Source of the DNA: Chloroflexota bacterium
Lineage (GTDB): Bacteria; Chloroflexota; Limnocylindria; Limnocylindrales; CSP1-4
Length of the DNA stretch: 64,000 nucleotides
NCBI GenBank assembly: GCA_019637815.1
Contig: JAHBUZ010000007.1
Location: forward strand, 62,001 to 126,000
Reading direction: 5' to 3'
Below the pieces are notes generated by a model. The model did not search any database, was not told the origin of the DNA, and was given only the letters and a program-made list of their open reading frames with translations. Within the stretch, counting starts at the first letter, position 1; each line of letters starts with the position of its first letter. Shown here piece after piece: positions 45,096 to 53,641 of the stretch. The position numbers and the translations under genes are program-made.

Positions 45096-46349
45096 TCAGC
45101 GCGGGATGAACACCGCGCCGTCACGGAGTGGTGGTGCCGACTCGCCCCGACGGCCGCTCCAGATGAGCACGCGGTCACCGGCCCAGACGGAGGGCGAATC
45201 CTCGCGGAACGCGAGGTCGCCGGGCGCACGTGGCAGGCGGGACCAGGTGTCGGCGACCGGGTCGTACGCCAGACCACGCAGCCCGGGCGCGATCAGGAGC
45301 GACCCGGTCCAGACCGCCTCGAGGTTGGCGGTGTTGTTGGGTGGGATCGATCCGGGCGTACGCCAGCACCAGCGGACGGTGTCGAGGACGAAGCCTCCCG
45401 GTCCCTCGTCCGCATCCCTCGGCGGGTGGATGTCGACCATCAGGACCGCATCAGGGGTGGTCGTGGGTCGTGACCCGTCCCATGACCCGAGTGGCGCGCC
45501 GGTCAGGACCGTCCAGGTCGTGGTCACGGGATCGAACAGGGCCATGCCAGGCTCCCAGGGACCGACACCGTAGCCGACGAGCAGCATCCCTCCGTCGGTC
45601 CACGCGATCCAGCGGGTATCGAGGTCACCGAGCGGGTCGGGCGGGATCGCCGTCCAGGAGTCGCTCGCGGGATCGTAGGCCAGTCCGCCGATGACCGGCC
45701 CGGACCCTCCGGGGTCGCGTCGGAGCCGCTGCCTCCCATCGATGAGCATCAGGCTCCCGGTCCAGACCGCCTCGTGCGCATAGCGTGCGACCGGACCCTC
45801 CGGGGTCGCGATGCGCCGCCAGGTGTCGGTCGCCGGGTCGTAGGCGGCACCGCTCCGAAGCACGCCTCGGCGTCCGGCGCCGCCCCACACGATCATCTCC
45901 GAGCCGGTCCAGACCGCGGTATGACCGACTCGCTTCGAGATGGGCGCCCGGGCGATGCGTCGCCACGTATCCCGTCCGGGGTCGTATGCCGCACCCGAGC
46001 CGGGTCCGTCACCGCCCCAGTAGATCGCCTCGGTGCCCGTCCAGATCACGCTGTGCCCCGACCGGGCCTTGATGGGCGCCTCGGACATCCGCGTCCAGCG
46101 GCCCCGCAGCCTGCCGATCGGCGCGCTGGACGCCTCCGGCGATGCAGCGGCGGACGGATCGGGCGAGACCACCGCCTCGGTGGACGAGGACTCGCACGCC
46201 GGCACCTCCCGCGTCGAAGCTGGCGTGGGCGATGTTCCGGGCGTCGAGGCCCCAGGGCTCGGCGACTGGGCCCACGCCGACCCGGGCAGCAGCAGGCAGG
46301 CGGCCACCAGGGCCACCATGCCAGAGCGACGCCGCGTCGGACGTGTCAT
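45096..46349 (-). CDS. Secreted kelch-type beta-propeller protein
   Basis: The 417-residue protein has a signal peptide (about residues 1-27, ending at GSAWAQ), a Ser/Pro/Thr-rich linker to about residue 80, then kelch-like repeats. Successive units read HSVIWTGTEAIYWGG, HTAVWTGSEMIVWGG and HEAVWTGSLMLIDG, each followed by AYDP..DTWRRI. It should be an extracellular protein-binding propeller. It is transcribed toward the tandem transferases and stands alone; a role in surface organisation is conceivable but not shown. Confidence 0.85.
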   Translation of the reverse strand: MTRPTRRRSGMVALVAACLLLPGSAWAQSPSPGASTPGTSPTPASTREVPACESSSTEAVVSPDPSAAASPEASSAPIGRLRGRWTRMSEAPIKARSGHSVIWTGTEAIYWGGDGPGSGAAYDPGRDTWRRIARAPISKRVGHTAVWTGSEMIVWGGAGRRGVLRSGAAYDPATDTWRRIATPEGPVARYAHEAVWTGSLMLIDGRQRLRRDPGGSGPVIGGLAYDPASDSWTAIPPDPLGDLDTRWIAWTDGGMLLVGYGVGPWEPGMALFDPVTTTWTVLTGAPLGSWDGSRPTTTPDAVLMVDIHPPRDADEGPGGFVLDTVRWCWRTPGSIPPNNTANLEAVWTGSLLIAPGLRGLAYDPVADTWSRLPRAPGDLAFREDSPSVWAGDRVLIWSGRRGESAPPLRDGAVFIPR

Positions 46350-46444
46350 CGATCGCCTCCCGTGACACCGGATGGGGACCAGACGCTCGGGTCCACCGAT
46401 GTGTCACACGAGGGCCGACCGATGCGAGCCCTCCCGGATCGCCC

Positions 46445-47107
46445 TCAGGCCGGGACGATCGTGTCCAGGGTCTCGGGCAGCAGCGTCAGGTCGGTCAGGC
46501 GTGCCGCGACGGGAACGGTCGCCACCTCCGCCTCGCGGTCGATCCAGACGCAGGGGATGCCCAGCAGCGCACACGGCTCCGCGTCGTGGAACAACGACGC
46601 TGCGACGTGGACATGCCGCGACCGTGGCACGCCGGTCTCGCGGAAGAACGCCTCCCAGTGGCCAGGTGCCGGCTTGTACGAGCCGATCTTGGACGCGACC
46701 ACCCGCAGATCCACGGGCACGCCGATGTGCTCGAGGGATGCCTCCAGATAGTCCGGATCCGTGTTGGACAGGATGGCGAGCTTCCAGCCGCGTGCCCGGA
46801 GCTCCGCGAGCGCGGCGGACACCTCGGGGAACGCCGGCCATGACGGCAGCGCGTCGGCGAGCGTGGTCTCACTGCCCGGCGGCAGCTCCAGGCCTGCCTC
46901 GGCGGCGAGTCGCACGAGCCCATCGGTGAGCACCTGTCGATACGGGGTCCCGACACCGGCCTGGAGCGAGGCCTCGATGTCCAGATATCGGCGGTGGAGC
47001 GCGCCCACATCCGCATCCGGCCAGAGCGACGCGATCCCGGCCCGCAGACCCCCGTGCCAGTCGATGAGCGTGCCATAGCAGTCGAACGTGGCCCAGCGGT
47101 CGGTCAC
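46445..47107 (-). CDS. HAD-superfamily hydrolase (haloacid-dehalogenase type II-like)
   Basis: The 220-residue protein has motif I FDCYGTLIDW with nucleophile Asp9, motif II ILSNTD, motif III Lys in KIGSYKPAPGHW and motif IV HVAASLFHDAEP. This set is that of type II dehalogenase-like phosphatases. It starts with GTG in a GTGA overlap with the upstream transferase stop, so it is coupled to the sugar-transferase pair. It could be a sugar-phosphate phosphatase, but the substrate cannot be derived. Confidence 0.85.
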   Translation of the reverse strand: MTDRWATFDCYGTLIDWHGGLRAGIASLWPDADVGALHRRYLDIEASLQAGVGTPYRQVLTDGLVRLAAEAGLELPPGSETTLADALPSWPAFPEVSAALAELRARGWKLAILSNTDPDYLEASLEHIGVPVDLRVVASKIGSYKPAPGHWEAFFRETGVPRSRHVHVAASLFHDAEPCALLGIPCVWIDREAEVATVPVAARLTDLTLLPETLDTIVPA

Positions 47108-48447
47108 AGCGCGTCCCCTCGCAGCACCAGGTCGCGGTACAGGTCGAGCAGCACGGGCGCCTGGTGCTCCCATGCGTACACGTCGCGGGCAGCGGTCAGG
47201 CACGCCTCGCGGTAGGCAGCGCGTCGCTCGGGCGACGCATCGAGGATGGTCCGGATGGCCCGCGCGATGTCCGCCGGGTCCATCGGGTCGCACAGCTCGC
47301 CACAGCCCGTGTCCCGGACGATGGGTGCCATGCCGGGCAGGTCGCTCGCGACCACGGGCACACCGGCGCCCATGGCATCGAACAGCTTGGTGGGCGTGTT
47401 CAGCTGGTGGTTGAGGGTGTCACCCTCGACGGGCATCGCGGAGATGTCCGCGGTCGCGATGGCGGCCGGGATGTCCGCCGGCACGACGGGACCCGGGAAG
47501 TGGATCCGGTCGGCGTGGGGCAGGGTCGCGGCGCGCTCCCGGAAACGCTCGTAGTCGGCGCCCAGGCCGGCCACCACGAGCACCGCGTCATCCACGAGGC
47601 CGATGGCATCACACAGCTGCGCGATGCCCCGGCCATCCAGCACGAGCCCGAGATACAGCACCACGCGGGTGCCCGGCGCGAGACCGAGCCGCTCGTGCCA
47701 GATGGGCCGCGCCTCGGCGACCGGCTCGTGGTCCGGACCGTTCCACGCGATGCGTGGCTGACGTCCCCAGTCCTGCGCCAGCACCTCGGCGTAGGGCGTG
47801 CTCACGGTGAGCAGCCCGTCCATGGAGCGGGCCCAGTCACGCTCGCGTCGCTGGAGGAGCGCCCGCCATGGGCCGGGCAGCCGTGCGAACCGGGCGCTCT
47901 GCGTCGCCAGGTCGCGCGCGTCGTAGACACCCAGGCCACCGCGCGTGGCACGCAGCCGTACGGCGACCGGGAGCGCCACGAGGCCCTCCGCCTGCCACAC
48001 GTCGATGGGCTCGGCGGGATCGCGGCCGGGGAGCGCCGGGGCGTGGTCGATGGCCTGGCCGATCGCATCGGCCCAGGCGCGCGAGAGTCGAAGGTATCGC
48101 AGCGCTTGGGCGCCTCGACCGAGCGTGGCGGCGGTGATCAGCCGGGCCTGTGCCACGGGCCCCGGAGCGGACGCCCTTCCGGCCGCCGCCTCCGCCTCGC
48201 CAGCGGGCAGTCTCGGGCTCGGCAGCCACGCCAGTGGCTGGGGTTGCACGACCCGCAGGACGCGGAAGCCATCCACCTGCTCGTACGCCGGCAGACCCGG
48301 TGCGGTCCGCGCGACGACCGTGACGGCGTAGCCCGCGTCCGTCAGGGTGTGGGCCATCTTCCAGACCCGGGAATCGGTCTGGAAGGGGTTGTTGACGAGC
48401 AGCGCGGTAGTGCGGACCACGGCCCGCGACGCAGGACGCCGACTCAC
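47104..48447 (-). CDS. GT4-like glycosyltransferase 6
   Basis: The 447-residue protein is a distant relative of the tandem array: NPFQTDSRVWKMAHTLTDAGY, YDARDLATQSARF, VVLYLGLVLDGRGIAQLCDAI, and NTPTKLFDAMGAGVPVVASDLPGM broken at its donor loop. It starts with GTG in a GTGA overlap with transferase 7 and ends overlapping the HAD gene. The three minus-strand genes converge on the plus-strand array around the kelch gene. Sugar specificity unknown. Confidence 0.84.
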   Translation of the reverse strand: MSRRPASRAVVRTTALLVNNPFQTDSRVWKMAHTLTDAGYAVTVVARTAPGLPAYEQVDGFRVLRVVQPQPLAWLPSPRLPAGEAEAAAGRASAPGPVAQARLITAATLGRGAQALRYLRLSRAWADAIGQAIDHAPALPGRDPAEPIDVWQAEGLVALPVAVRLRATRGGLGVYDARDLATQSARFARLPGPWRALLQRRERDWARSMDGLLTVSTPYAEVLAQDWGRQPRIAWNGPDHEPVAEARPIWHERLGLAPGTRVVLYLGLVLDGRGIAQLCDAIGLVDDAVLVVAGLGADYERFRERAATLPHADRIHFPGPVVPADIPAAIATADISAMPVEGDTLNHQLNTPTKLFDAMGAGVPVVASDLPGMAPIVRDTGCGELCDPMDPADIARAIRTILDASPERRAAYREACLTAARDVYAWEHQAPVLLDLYRDLVLRGDAL

Positions 48448-49829
48448 CGTGGGGCGGCGCCTGGGGGCGGACGGTCCCGCGATGCGGCCTCACGCTGTGC
48501 GGACCGCCCCCCAGCGATGTCCCGGTACAGCCCGGTGAGTCCCGCCACGTTGCGCTCCCAGCTGTAGCGCTCGAGCGCGGCGGTCCGACAGCGCTGTCGC
48601 AGCGCCTCCTGTTCGACACGCGGCGCGCCCAGGATCCGGGCAAGGCCATCCGCGATGGCTGACGGCGAGTCGATATCGACACACACGCCGACCTGTTCCG
48701 CGCTCGTGAGCCGGCACTGCTCGTTGTCCGCGGAGACGACCACGGGCACGCCCGCCATGAGGCTCTCGAACAGCTTGTTGGGCAGGTTGTAGCGCTGGTT
48801 GAGCGTCCGCGGTGGCTGGCCCACGAAGGTCACGTCCGCGCTCGCGGTCCACGGCAGCAGCTCGTCCGGTGGCACGGGGGGCAGCACGATCACGCGGTCG
48901 GGGGTCGCCGCGGCGCGCTCCCGCAGGAACGCCTCGAGCCGCCCGAAGCCCATGAACACCGCGACCGCCCGGAGGTCTCGCAGCACCGGCTCGTCGAGCG
49001 CCGTGACCAGCTCCTCGATACCCCGGTCCACGCTGTAGCCACCCTGGTAGAGGATCACCGGTCGATCGCCGTCGATGCTCGCCGTCCGGTGCACGAGGTC
49101 CGAGGGCACCGGACCGGGTGTCTCGGGGTGCCACGCGGGCGGGCAGTTCATGAGGATGACCGGCGGCGCGATCCCCCAGCGCTGCTGGACGAGCCGCGCG
49201 ATGGGCTCACTGACCGCGAGCGTGCCGGCAGCATCGCGCGCCCAGTCCCGTTCGCGACGTCTGACCAGCTCCCGGACCACGCCCGGCATCCGCGCAAGGC
49301 GAGCGGCTTCGGTGTGGTAGTCGGCGACGTCATAGACGAACGCGCCACCCAGCCGCCTCGCGGCCTCCCGGACGACCGGGAGCACGATGAGCGCCTTGGC
49401 GTGGAACACCTCGGTCTCGGGTGCCGCAGCGACGACCGCATCCGCCCATGGCCCGACGCGACGGGCGTTCGCGACCACCTCCAGCAGGCGGCGCACCGGG
49501 TGGCGCAGCCGGTCGATGCCGCGTGGCGGCTCCGGGGAGAGCAGCACCGCCTCCGGATCGAGGCCCAGGACCCGGCAGATGACGCGTCGGATCCCGCCGG
49601 GGAGTGGACGCAGGGCGCTGGAGATGCGCCGATCGAGCGTGATGCGGGTCAGCCGCAGGCCGCCGGGCAGCACCTCCTCGGTCGGCAGGTCGGGACCCGA
49701 CCAGGCGAGGATGCGGACGTGATGACCATCCGCCGCCAGCGTGCCCGCGGTGCGCAGCTGCCGCGAGTCGAACTGGAACGTGTTGGCCACGACGAGCGTG
49801 ACATGGAGCCCGTGATCAGCGTCGGCCAC
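48444..49829 (-). CDS. GT4-like glycosyltransferase 7
   Basis: The 461-residue protein has ANTFQFDSRQLRTAGTLAADG, YDVADYHTEAARLARMPG, ILYQGGYSVDRGIEELVTAL, PPVPPDELLPWTASADVTF and NLPNKLFESLMAGVPVVVS. It belongs to the same broad family as the tandem copies but is more divergent. It starts with GTG, overlapping the preceding hypothetical gene by 14 nt. The C-terminal 20 residues are Pro/Arg-rich and probably disordered. Confidence 0.84.
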   Translation of the reverse strand: MADADHGLHVTLVVANTFQFDSRQLRTAGTLAADGHHVRILAWSGPDLPTEEVLPGGLRLTRITLDRRISSALRPLPGGIRRVICRVLGLDPEAVLLSPEPPRGIDRLRHPVRRLLEVVANARRVGPWADAVVAAAPETEVFHAKALIVLPVVREAARRLGGAFVYDVADYHTEAARLARMPGVVRELVRRRERDWARDAAGTLAVSEPIARLVQQRWGIAPPVILMNCPPAWHPETPGPVPSDLVHRTASIDGDRPVILYQGGYSVDRGIEELVTALDEPVLRDLRAVAVFMGFGRLEAFLRERAAATPDRVIVLPPVPPDELLPWTASADVTFVGQPPRTLNQRYNLPNKLFESLMAGVPVVVSADNEQCRLTSAEQVGVCVDIDSPSAIADGLARILGAPRVEQEALRQRCRTAALERYSWERNVAGLTGLYRDIAGGRSAQREAASRDRPPPGAAPR

Positions 49830-50469
49830 GAAGCAGCCGACCCAGGACGAGGAGCAGCGCGATGCCCGCCAACAGGGCCCGCCAGTCGAGGAGCGCCGTC
49901 ACGTTCCCCTCGATCCGCCGACCGAGGACCACGATCGCGAACCCGCCGTCCACCTCGGCATGCTCCGCGACCACGACCCCCACGGCTCCGCCGGTCACGC
50001 GCACGTCCCTGGCCCGCACCAGTGCTGCGGCACCGTCGTCCAGCTGGACATCGAGGGCCGTGAGCCGGGCGACCGCCGACTGGCTGGCGTCCACGCGACC
50101 GGCGCGGACCTGGCCCGCGCTCGACTGCTGGAGCTGGACCACGTCACCCGTGGTGGTACCTGGGTCGGACGCGGCAGCCGGGTCGAGGGCGGCAGCCGAT
50201 GCAGCGTCGGACGCGGCCGAGGTACCTGACGCGGGCGGGGCGTCCGACACGGGCGCGCCCTCCACGAACCCCTCGGGTGGCGCGGTCTTCCGACGCGTGC
50301 TCGCCCGCCGTGTCGTCGTCGAGTCAGCCGTCGCCTTGGAGGCACCGGTCGTCTTGGAGGCACCCGTCGTCTTCGAGGCACGCGTGGCGGACGTGCGAAC
50401 AGGCGCCTTCGCCGCGCGCGGGGATGTCTCCTTCGGCTGCTCGGCGTCGTCCGGTCCGGTCGTGCTCAT
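49816..50469 (-). CDS. Hypothetical protein with low-complexity N-terminus and C-terminal membrane helix
   Basis: I do not recognise this 217-residue protein. Residues 1-110 are Thr/Ala/Ser/Lys-rich with short repeats (two ASKTTG units followed by ASKAT), predicted disordered. Residues 110-185 alternate hydrophobic and polar residues in a way suggesting a small beta-solenoid (VRLTALDVQLDDGAAAL-like steps). Residues about 190-210 form a transmembrane helix followed by a basic tail. It is encoded just before two glycosyltransferases and may tether them to the membrane, which is speculative. Confidence 0.6.
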   Translation of the reverse strand: MSTTGPDDAEQPKETSPRAAKAPVRTSATRASKTTGASKTTGASKATADSTTTRRASTRRKTAPPEGFVEGAPVSDAPPASGTSAASDAASAAALDPAAASDPGTTTGDVVQLQQSSAGQVRAGRVDASQSAVARLTALDVQLDDGAAALVRARDVRVTGGAVGVVVAEHAEVDGGFAIVVLGRRIEGNVTALLDWRALLAGIALLLVLGRLLRGRR

Positions 50470-50578
50470 GTGGTCCAACCTCCGCGTGGATGCACCTAGC
50501 CTAGCGTCTCCCGGCGGACCACCGGTCGCACCACGCGGTCCAGGCAGGCGACCCGGGGCGGATCGGCCGCCGGTCCGG

Positions 50579-51376
50579 TCAGCCGCCGGCGGCGGGTGGT
50601 CGCTCCAGCCGGGCCGTGGGCCCCTTGCCACGCAGCTCGTCCCAGCGCAGCCGGAGCACCACCGTGAGCGCCTCGAAGAAGATGCGCCGGGACATCTTGC
50701 TCTGACCCACGCGTCGGTCCGTGAACACGATGGGCACCTCCACGATCCGCGCACCGGCGCGGCTCGCGAGATACGTCATCTCGATCTGGAACACGTAGCC
50801 GCCCGAGTGGAGCCGGTCCCGGTCGATGATCTCCAGGGTCTCGCGTCGCCAGGCCTTGAAGCCACCCGTGAGGTCATGGGGTGACAGCCACAGGACGACC
50901 CGCGCGAACGTGGACCCGCCACGCGAGATGATGCGTCGGCCGATGCCCCAGTCCACGACGCCGCCGCCCTTCGTGTAGCGCGAGCCGATGGCCAGGTCCG
51001 CGCCGTCCGGCCGGGGCGCATCCAGACCCCCGGACAGTGCATCCACGAGGGCCGGCAGGTAGTCCGGCGAATGCGACCAGTCCGCGTCCATCTGGACGAG
51101 GCGCTTCGCGCCCGCATCCAGCGCCACCTCGAACCCGGCGACGTACGCCTTGCCCAGTCCCTCCTTGCCAGCGCGGTGGAGCACCCGGAGGCGTGGCTCG
51201 TCGGCGGCCAGCCGGTCGGCCAGCTCGCCGGTGCCATCGGGTGAGCTGTCATCCACGACCAGGAGCGTCGCACCCGGCAGCCGGTCGAGGATGGCGCGTG
51301 AGATCCCCTCGAGGTTCTCGATCTCGTCATAGGTGGGCAGGACCACCCACGTGTCGGTGTATCCAGGGTCGTGCAT
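50579..51376 (-). CDS. Polyprenol-phosphate mannosyltransferase-like GT2 (Dpm1/Ppm1-type)
   Basis: The 265-residue protein has VVLPTYDEIENLEGI, LLVVDDSSPDGTGELADRLA, the donor-binding QMDADWSHSP, IGSRYTKGGGV and PHDLTGGFKAWRRETL, which match bacterial polyprenol monophosphomannose synthases. It would load mannose onto polyprenyl phosphate at the inner face of the membrane for extracytoplasmic transferases. No C-terminal membrane domain is present, as in many bacterial Ppm1 proteins. It lies alone, 109 nt from the next gene. Confidence 0.87.
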   Translation of the reverse strand: MHDPGYTDTWVVLPTYDEIENLEGISRAILDRLPGATLLVVDDSSPDGTGELADRLAADEPRLRVLHRAGKEGLGKAYVAGFEVALDAGAKRLVQMDADWSHSPDYLPALVDALSGGLDAPRPDGADLAIGSRYTKGGGVVDWGIGRRIISRGGSTFARVVLWLSPHDLTGGFKAWRRETLEIIDRDRLHSGGYVFQIEMTYLASRAGARIVEVPIVFTDRRVGQSKMSRRIFFEALTVVLRLRWDELRGKGPTARLERPPAAGG

Positions 51377-51403
51377 GTCCGCGCAGTCTAGCCGTGCGAC
51401 GTC

Positions 51404-51433
51404 GAGGCCCGGTCGGTCATCCGGCCGGGCCTC
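51404..51433 (-). terminator. Hairpin between the PASTA gene and the GT2 gene
   Basis: GAGGCCCGG and CCGGGCCTC arms (9 nt) with a 12-nt loop lie 28 nt after the PASTA-protein stop. There is no U run. It can act as a terminator or as an element in the GT2 leader. Confidence 0.45.
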
Positions 51434-51460
51434 GGGTGGTGGTCCGATCGAGGGTCCCGA

Positions 51461-53455
51461 TCAGGGACCGGTCGACAGCTTGAGCTGGACCGCGGTCCCC
51501 TTCGCGACCTTCCGCGGGGACCCGTCGCTGTTCTGGTAGGACGGGGTGGTGTTGACGGCCTTGCCGGACGCCACCGCGCCGTTGGACACCTTCTTCGTGG
51601 ACTGGACCTTGAGCCCCGCCGCTTCGATGGCGGCGATGGCCTTCGCCTTGCTCAGGCCCCGGACCTTCGGGATGGCGACCTTCCCGGTGGTGGTCGAGCT
51701 GCCACCCGCGGCGCTCGCCGGTCCCGGCCCGGAGGACAGCTTCAGCTGGACGGTCGAGCCCTTCTTGACCTTGCGCGGCGTCCCGTCAGCGTTCTTGAAC
51801 GAGGGGTAGGTATTGACGGCCTTGCCCTTGACCCACTTGGTGCTCTCGACCTTCAGATCCGGCGTCTTGACCTTGAGACCGGCGGCCTCGATGGCGGCCT
51901 TCGCCTGGGCCTTGGTCATGCCCGCGATCTTGGGGATCGCGACGTTCCCGGCGGGAGCGGGTGAGGACGGCGGGGCGCTCGGACTCGGGGACGGCGATGG
52001 CGTCGAGCCATCAGGCCCGGAGGAGATCTTGATCTGGATCGCGGTGCCCTTCGCCACCTTGCGTGGCTCGCCGTCCACCTTCCAGGTCGGCGTCGTGTTG
52101 ACCGCCCGCCCGACCTTGACGGTCGCGTGGGTGACGGTCTTCTCCGGGCTCTTGACCTTGAGGCCGGCGTCCTTGATGGCCTGCTTCGCCTGGGCGAGGG
52201 TCAGGCCCTTGACGTTCGGGATCGCCACCTGTGCAGCAGGAGCCGGCGTGGACGGCGGGTCGCTCGGCGTGGGGGTCGGCGGCGGCGCACCGTCGCCGGC
52301 GCTCTCACGCCACTCGGCGGCCGTGAGACCCAGGTCACCCGTGATGGCGCGGACGTACCCGAACCGGACCACGCCGGAGCCGTTGGGGTTGGCGATGTTC
52401 TTGGTCTTGCCCGCGAACTTGTTGAGCCAGGTGATGTTCGGCTCGTTCGGATCCCATGACGACGGCAGCGACGGGGTCGCGTTCCGGGCGAACAGGTCCG
52501 GGTCCATGTGGATGCGGCCGGGGCTGCGCAGGTCCGAGCCGTCCGAGCGGCGGGTGACATAGAAGTCGGTCGTGCCGATGGCCCCGAAGTTCGGCAGATA
52601 GGCGTCCTTCCACGCGGCGCCCGTGTTCCGGGAGTACGTGGTCATGAACGTCTGGTCCATCGTCTTGTTGGACGTCATGAGGGTCTTGATGAGGGTGCCC
52701 TTCGGGTCGGCCTTGTCGAAGCTCTGGCTCTGGAGCGCCATCACGACGCTCGGACGACCACCACCCACGGAGGTCGTGCCGAGGAAGCCCTGGGCGAAGT
52801 TGTCGACATGGTCGATGGCCAGCTCGTAGGTCGGGATCCGGTCGTAGTCCTCGGAGTTGCCGGCGGTGAAGCACATGTGGCTGAGGATCACGACCGCGTT
52901 CGGCGCGAGCTGGATGTTCTGGCGGACCCAGTCGGCCCCGTAGTACTTGTTGGTCGACGATCCCTTGGACGCGTTCAGGCCCAGGCCATGGGCGCTCGCG
53001 GTCTCCGGGGCCGAGGTGCCGGTGCCGTCCTGCTTGGTCCGGTTCGGCTTCGGATAGCCGTTGCCGTGCATCAGCGTGACGAACAGGTCCGCGCCCTTGG
53101 CGGCCTTCTTGACGGTGGCTGCGTCCGCGTTGGGCGTGTACACCTTGCACACCTTCATGCCGGCGTCCTTGGCGGATGCGGCGATCTGGTCGGCCCACTG
53201 CTTGAACTTCGTGGTCATGCTGCCGACCGGGCCGACCACGATGACGGCCTTGTAGGCGGGCTGACCCGTGCAGTTGGAGCCCGTGCCGTCCGTCGCGTCG
53301 GAGATGCTGCCCTGGGGCGGCGGAGCCGAGGGCGGCTCGGCCGCGGCCTGGACGCTGGTCGTCAGGGCGCTGGACGCGAGGAACAAGGCCGCCAAAGCGG
53401 CCACGGCTGCCGATCGCCGCGGGGCACGTCGCGGCGCAGCATGGGCGAGCTGCAT
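51461..53455 (-). CDS. Secreted three-PASTA protein with possible caspase-like domain
   Basis: The 664-residue protein has a signal peptide (basic start, hydrophobic 15-31, cleavage near VQAAA). A 300-residue N-terminal domain has strands ending in LFVTLMHGNG (His130) and AVVILSHMCFTAGN (Cys195). A Pro/Thr linker and three PASTA repeats follow, each starting like VAIPNVKGLTLAQAKQAI or VAIPKIAGMTKAQAKAAI. The spacing and context of the His-Gly and Cys sites resemble the catalytic dyad of clan CD peptidases; this is inference. PASTA domains bind peptidoglycan, so it probably acts at the cell wall. The ATG at 53455 follows GGAGAG. Confidence 0.75.
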   Translation of the reverse strand: MQLAHAAPRRAPRRSAAVAALAALFLASSALTTSVQAAAEPPSAPPPQGSISDATDGTGSNCTGQPAYKAVIVVGPVGSMTTKFKQWADQIAASAKDAGMKVCKVYTPNADAATVKKAAKGADLFVTLMHGNGYPKPNRTKQDGTGTSAPETASAHGLGLNASKGSSTNKYYGADWVRQNIQLAPNAVVILSHMCFTAGNSEDYDRIPTYELAIDHVDNFAQGFLGTTSVGGGRPSVVMALQSQSFDKADPKGTLIKTLMTSNKTMDQTFMTTYSRNTGAAWKDAYLPNFGAIGTTDFYVTRRSDGSDLRSPGRIHMDPDLFARNATPSLPSSWDPNEPNITWLNKFAGKTKNIANPNGSGVVRFGYVRAITGDLGLTAAEWRESAGDGAPPPTPTPSDPPSTPAPAAQVAIPNVKGLTLAQAKQAIKDAGLKVKSPEKTVTHATVKVGRAVNTTPTWKVDGEPRKVAKGTAIQIKISSGPDGSTPSPSPSPSAPPSSPAPAGNVAIPKIAGMTKAQAKAAIEAAGLKVKTPDLKVESTKWVKGKAVNTYPSFKNADGTPRKVKKGSTVQLKLSSGPGPASAAGGSSTTTGKVAIPKVRGLSKAKAIAAIEAAGLKVQSTKKVSNGAVASGKAVNTTPSYQNSDGSPRKVAKGTAVQLKLSTGP

Positions 53456-53580
53456 CGAGTCTCTCCGGTTTTTGCTGGGGCACGCCCGGAGGGACGCACC
53501 TGTCACTTCACACAGGCTCGCGGGTGTGAAGGGACCTTATCCATATCCTGATGGTCAGGGGCACCTAGGCCCATGGTGCC
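53456..53580 (-). promoter_or_regulatory. Structured leader of the PASTA gene
   Basis: Three consecutive hairpins can form. Arms at 53575-53580/53560-53565 are GGCACC and GGTGCC; arms at 53524-53531/53506-53513 are CTTCACAC and GTGTGAAG. The third, at 53486-53491/53463-53468, has arms CTCCGG and CCGGAG. The last arm contains the ribosome binding site GGAGAG, which would be hidden when the hairpin forms. It matches no riboswitch class I know. Confidence 0.4.
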
Positions 53581-53641
53581 GCACTTGGTGCGTTCGAGCA
53601 ACCCCCGGCCGGGTCCGCACGAGGCGACCGCGGGCCCGGGA

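Noticed and set aside
53456-53580. Known c-di-GMP or c-di-AMP riboswitch in front of the PASTA gene
   Set aside because: The conserved core sequences of those classes are not present; only generic hairpins and a hidden ribosome binding site are seen.
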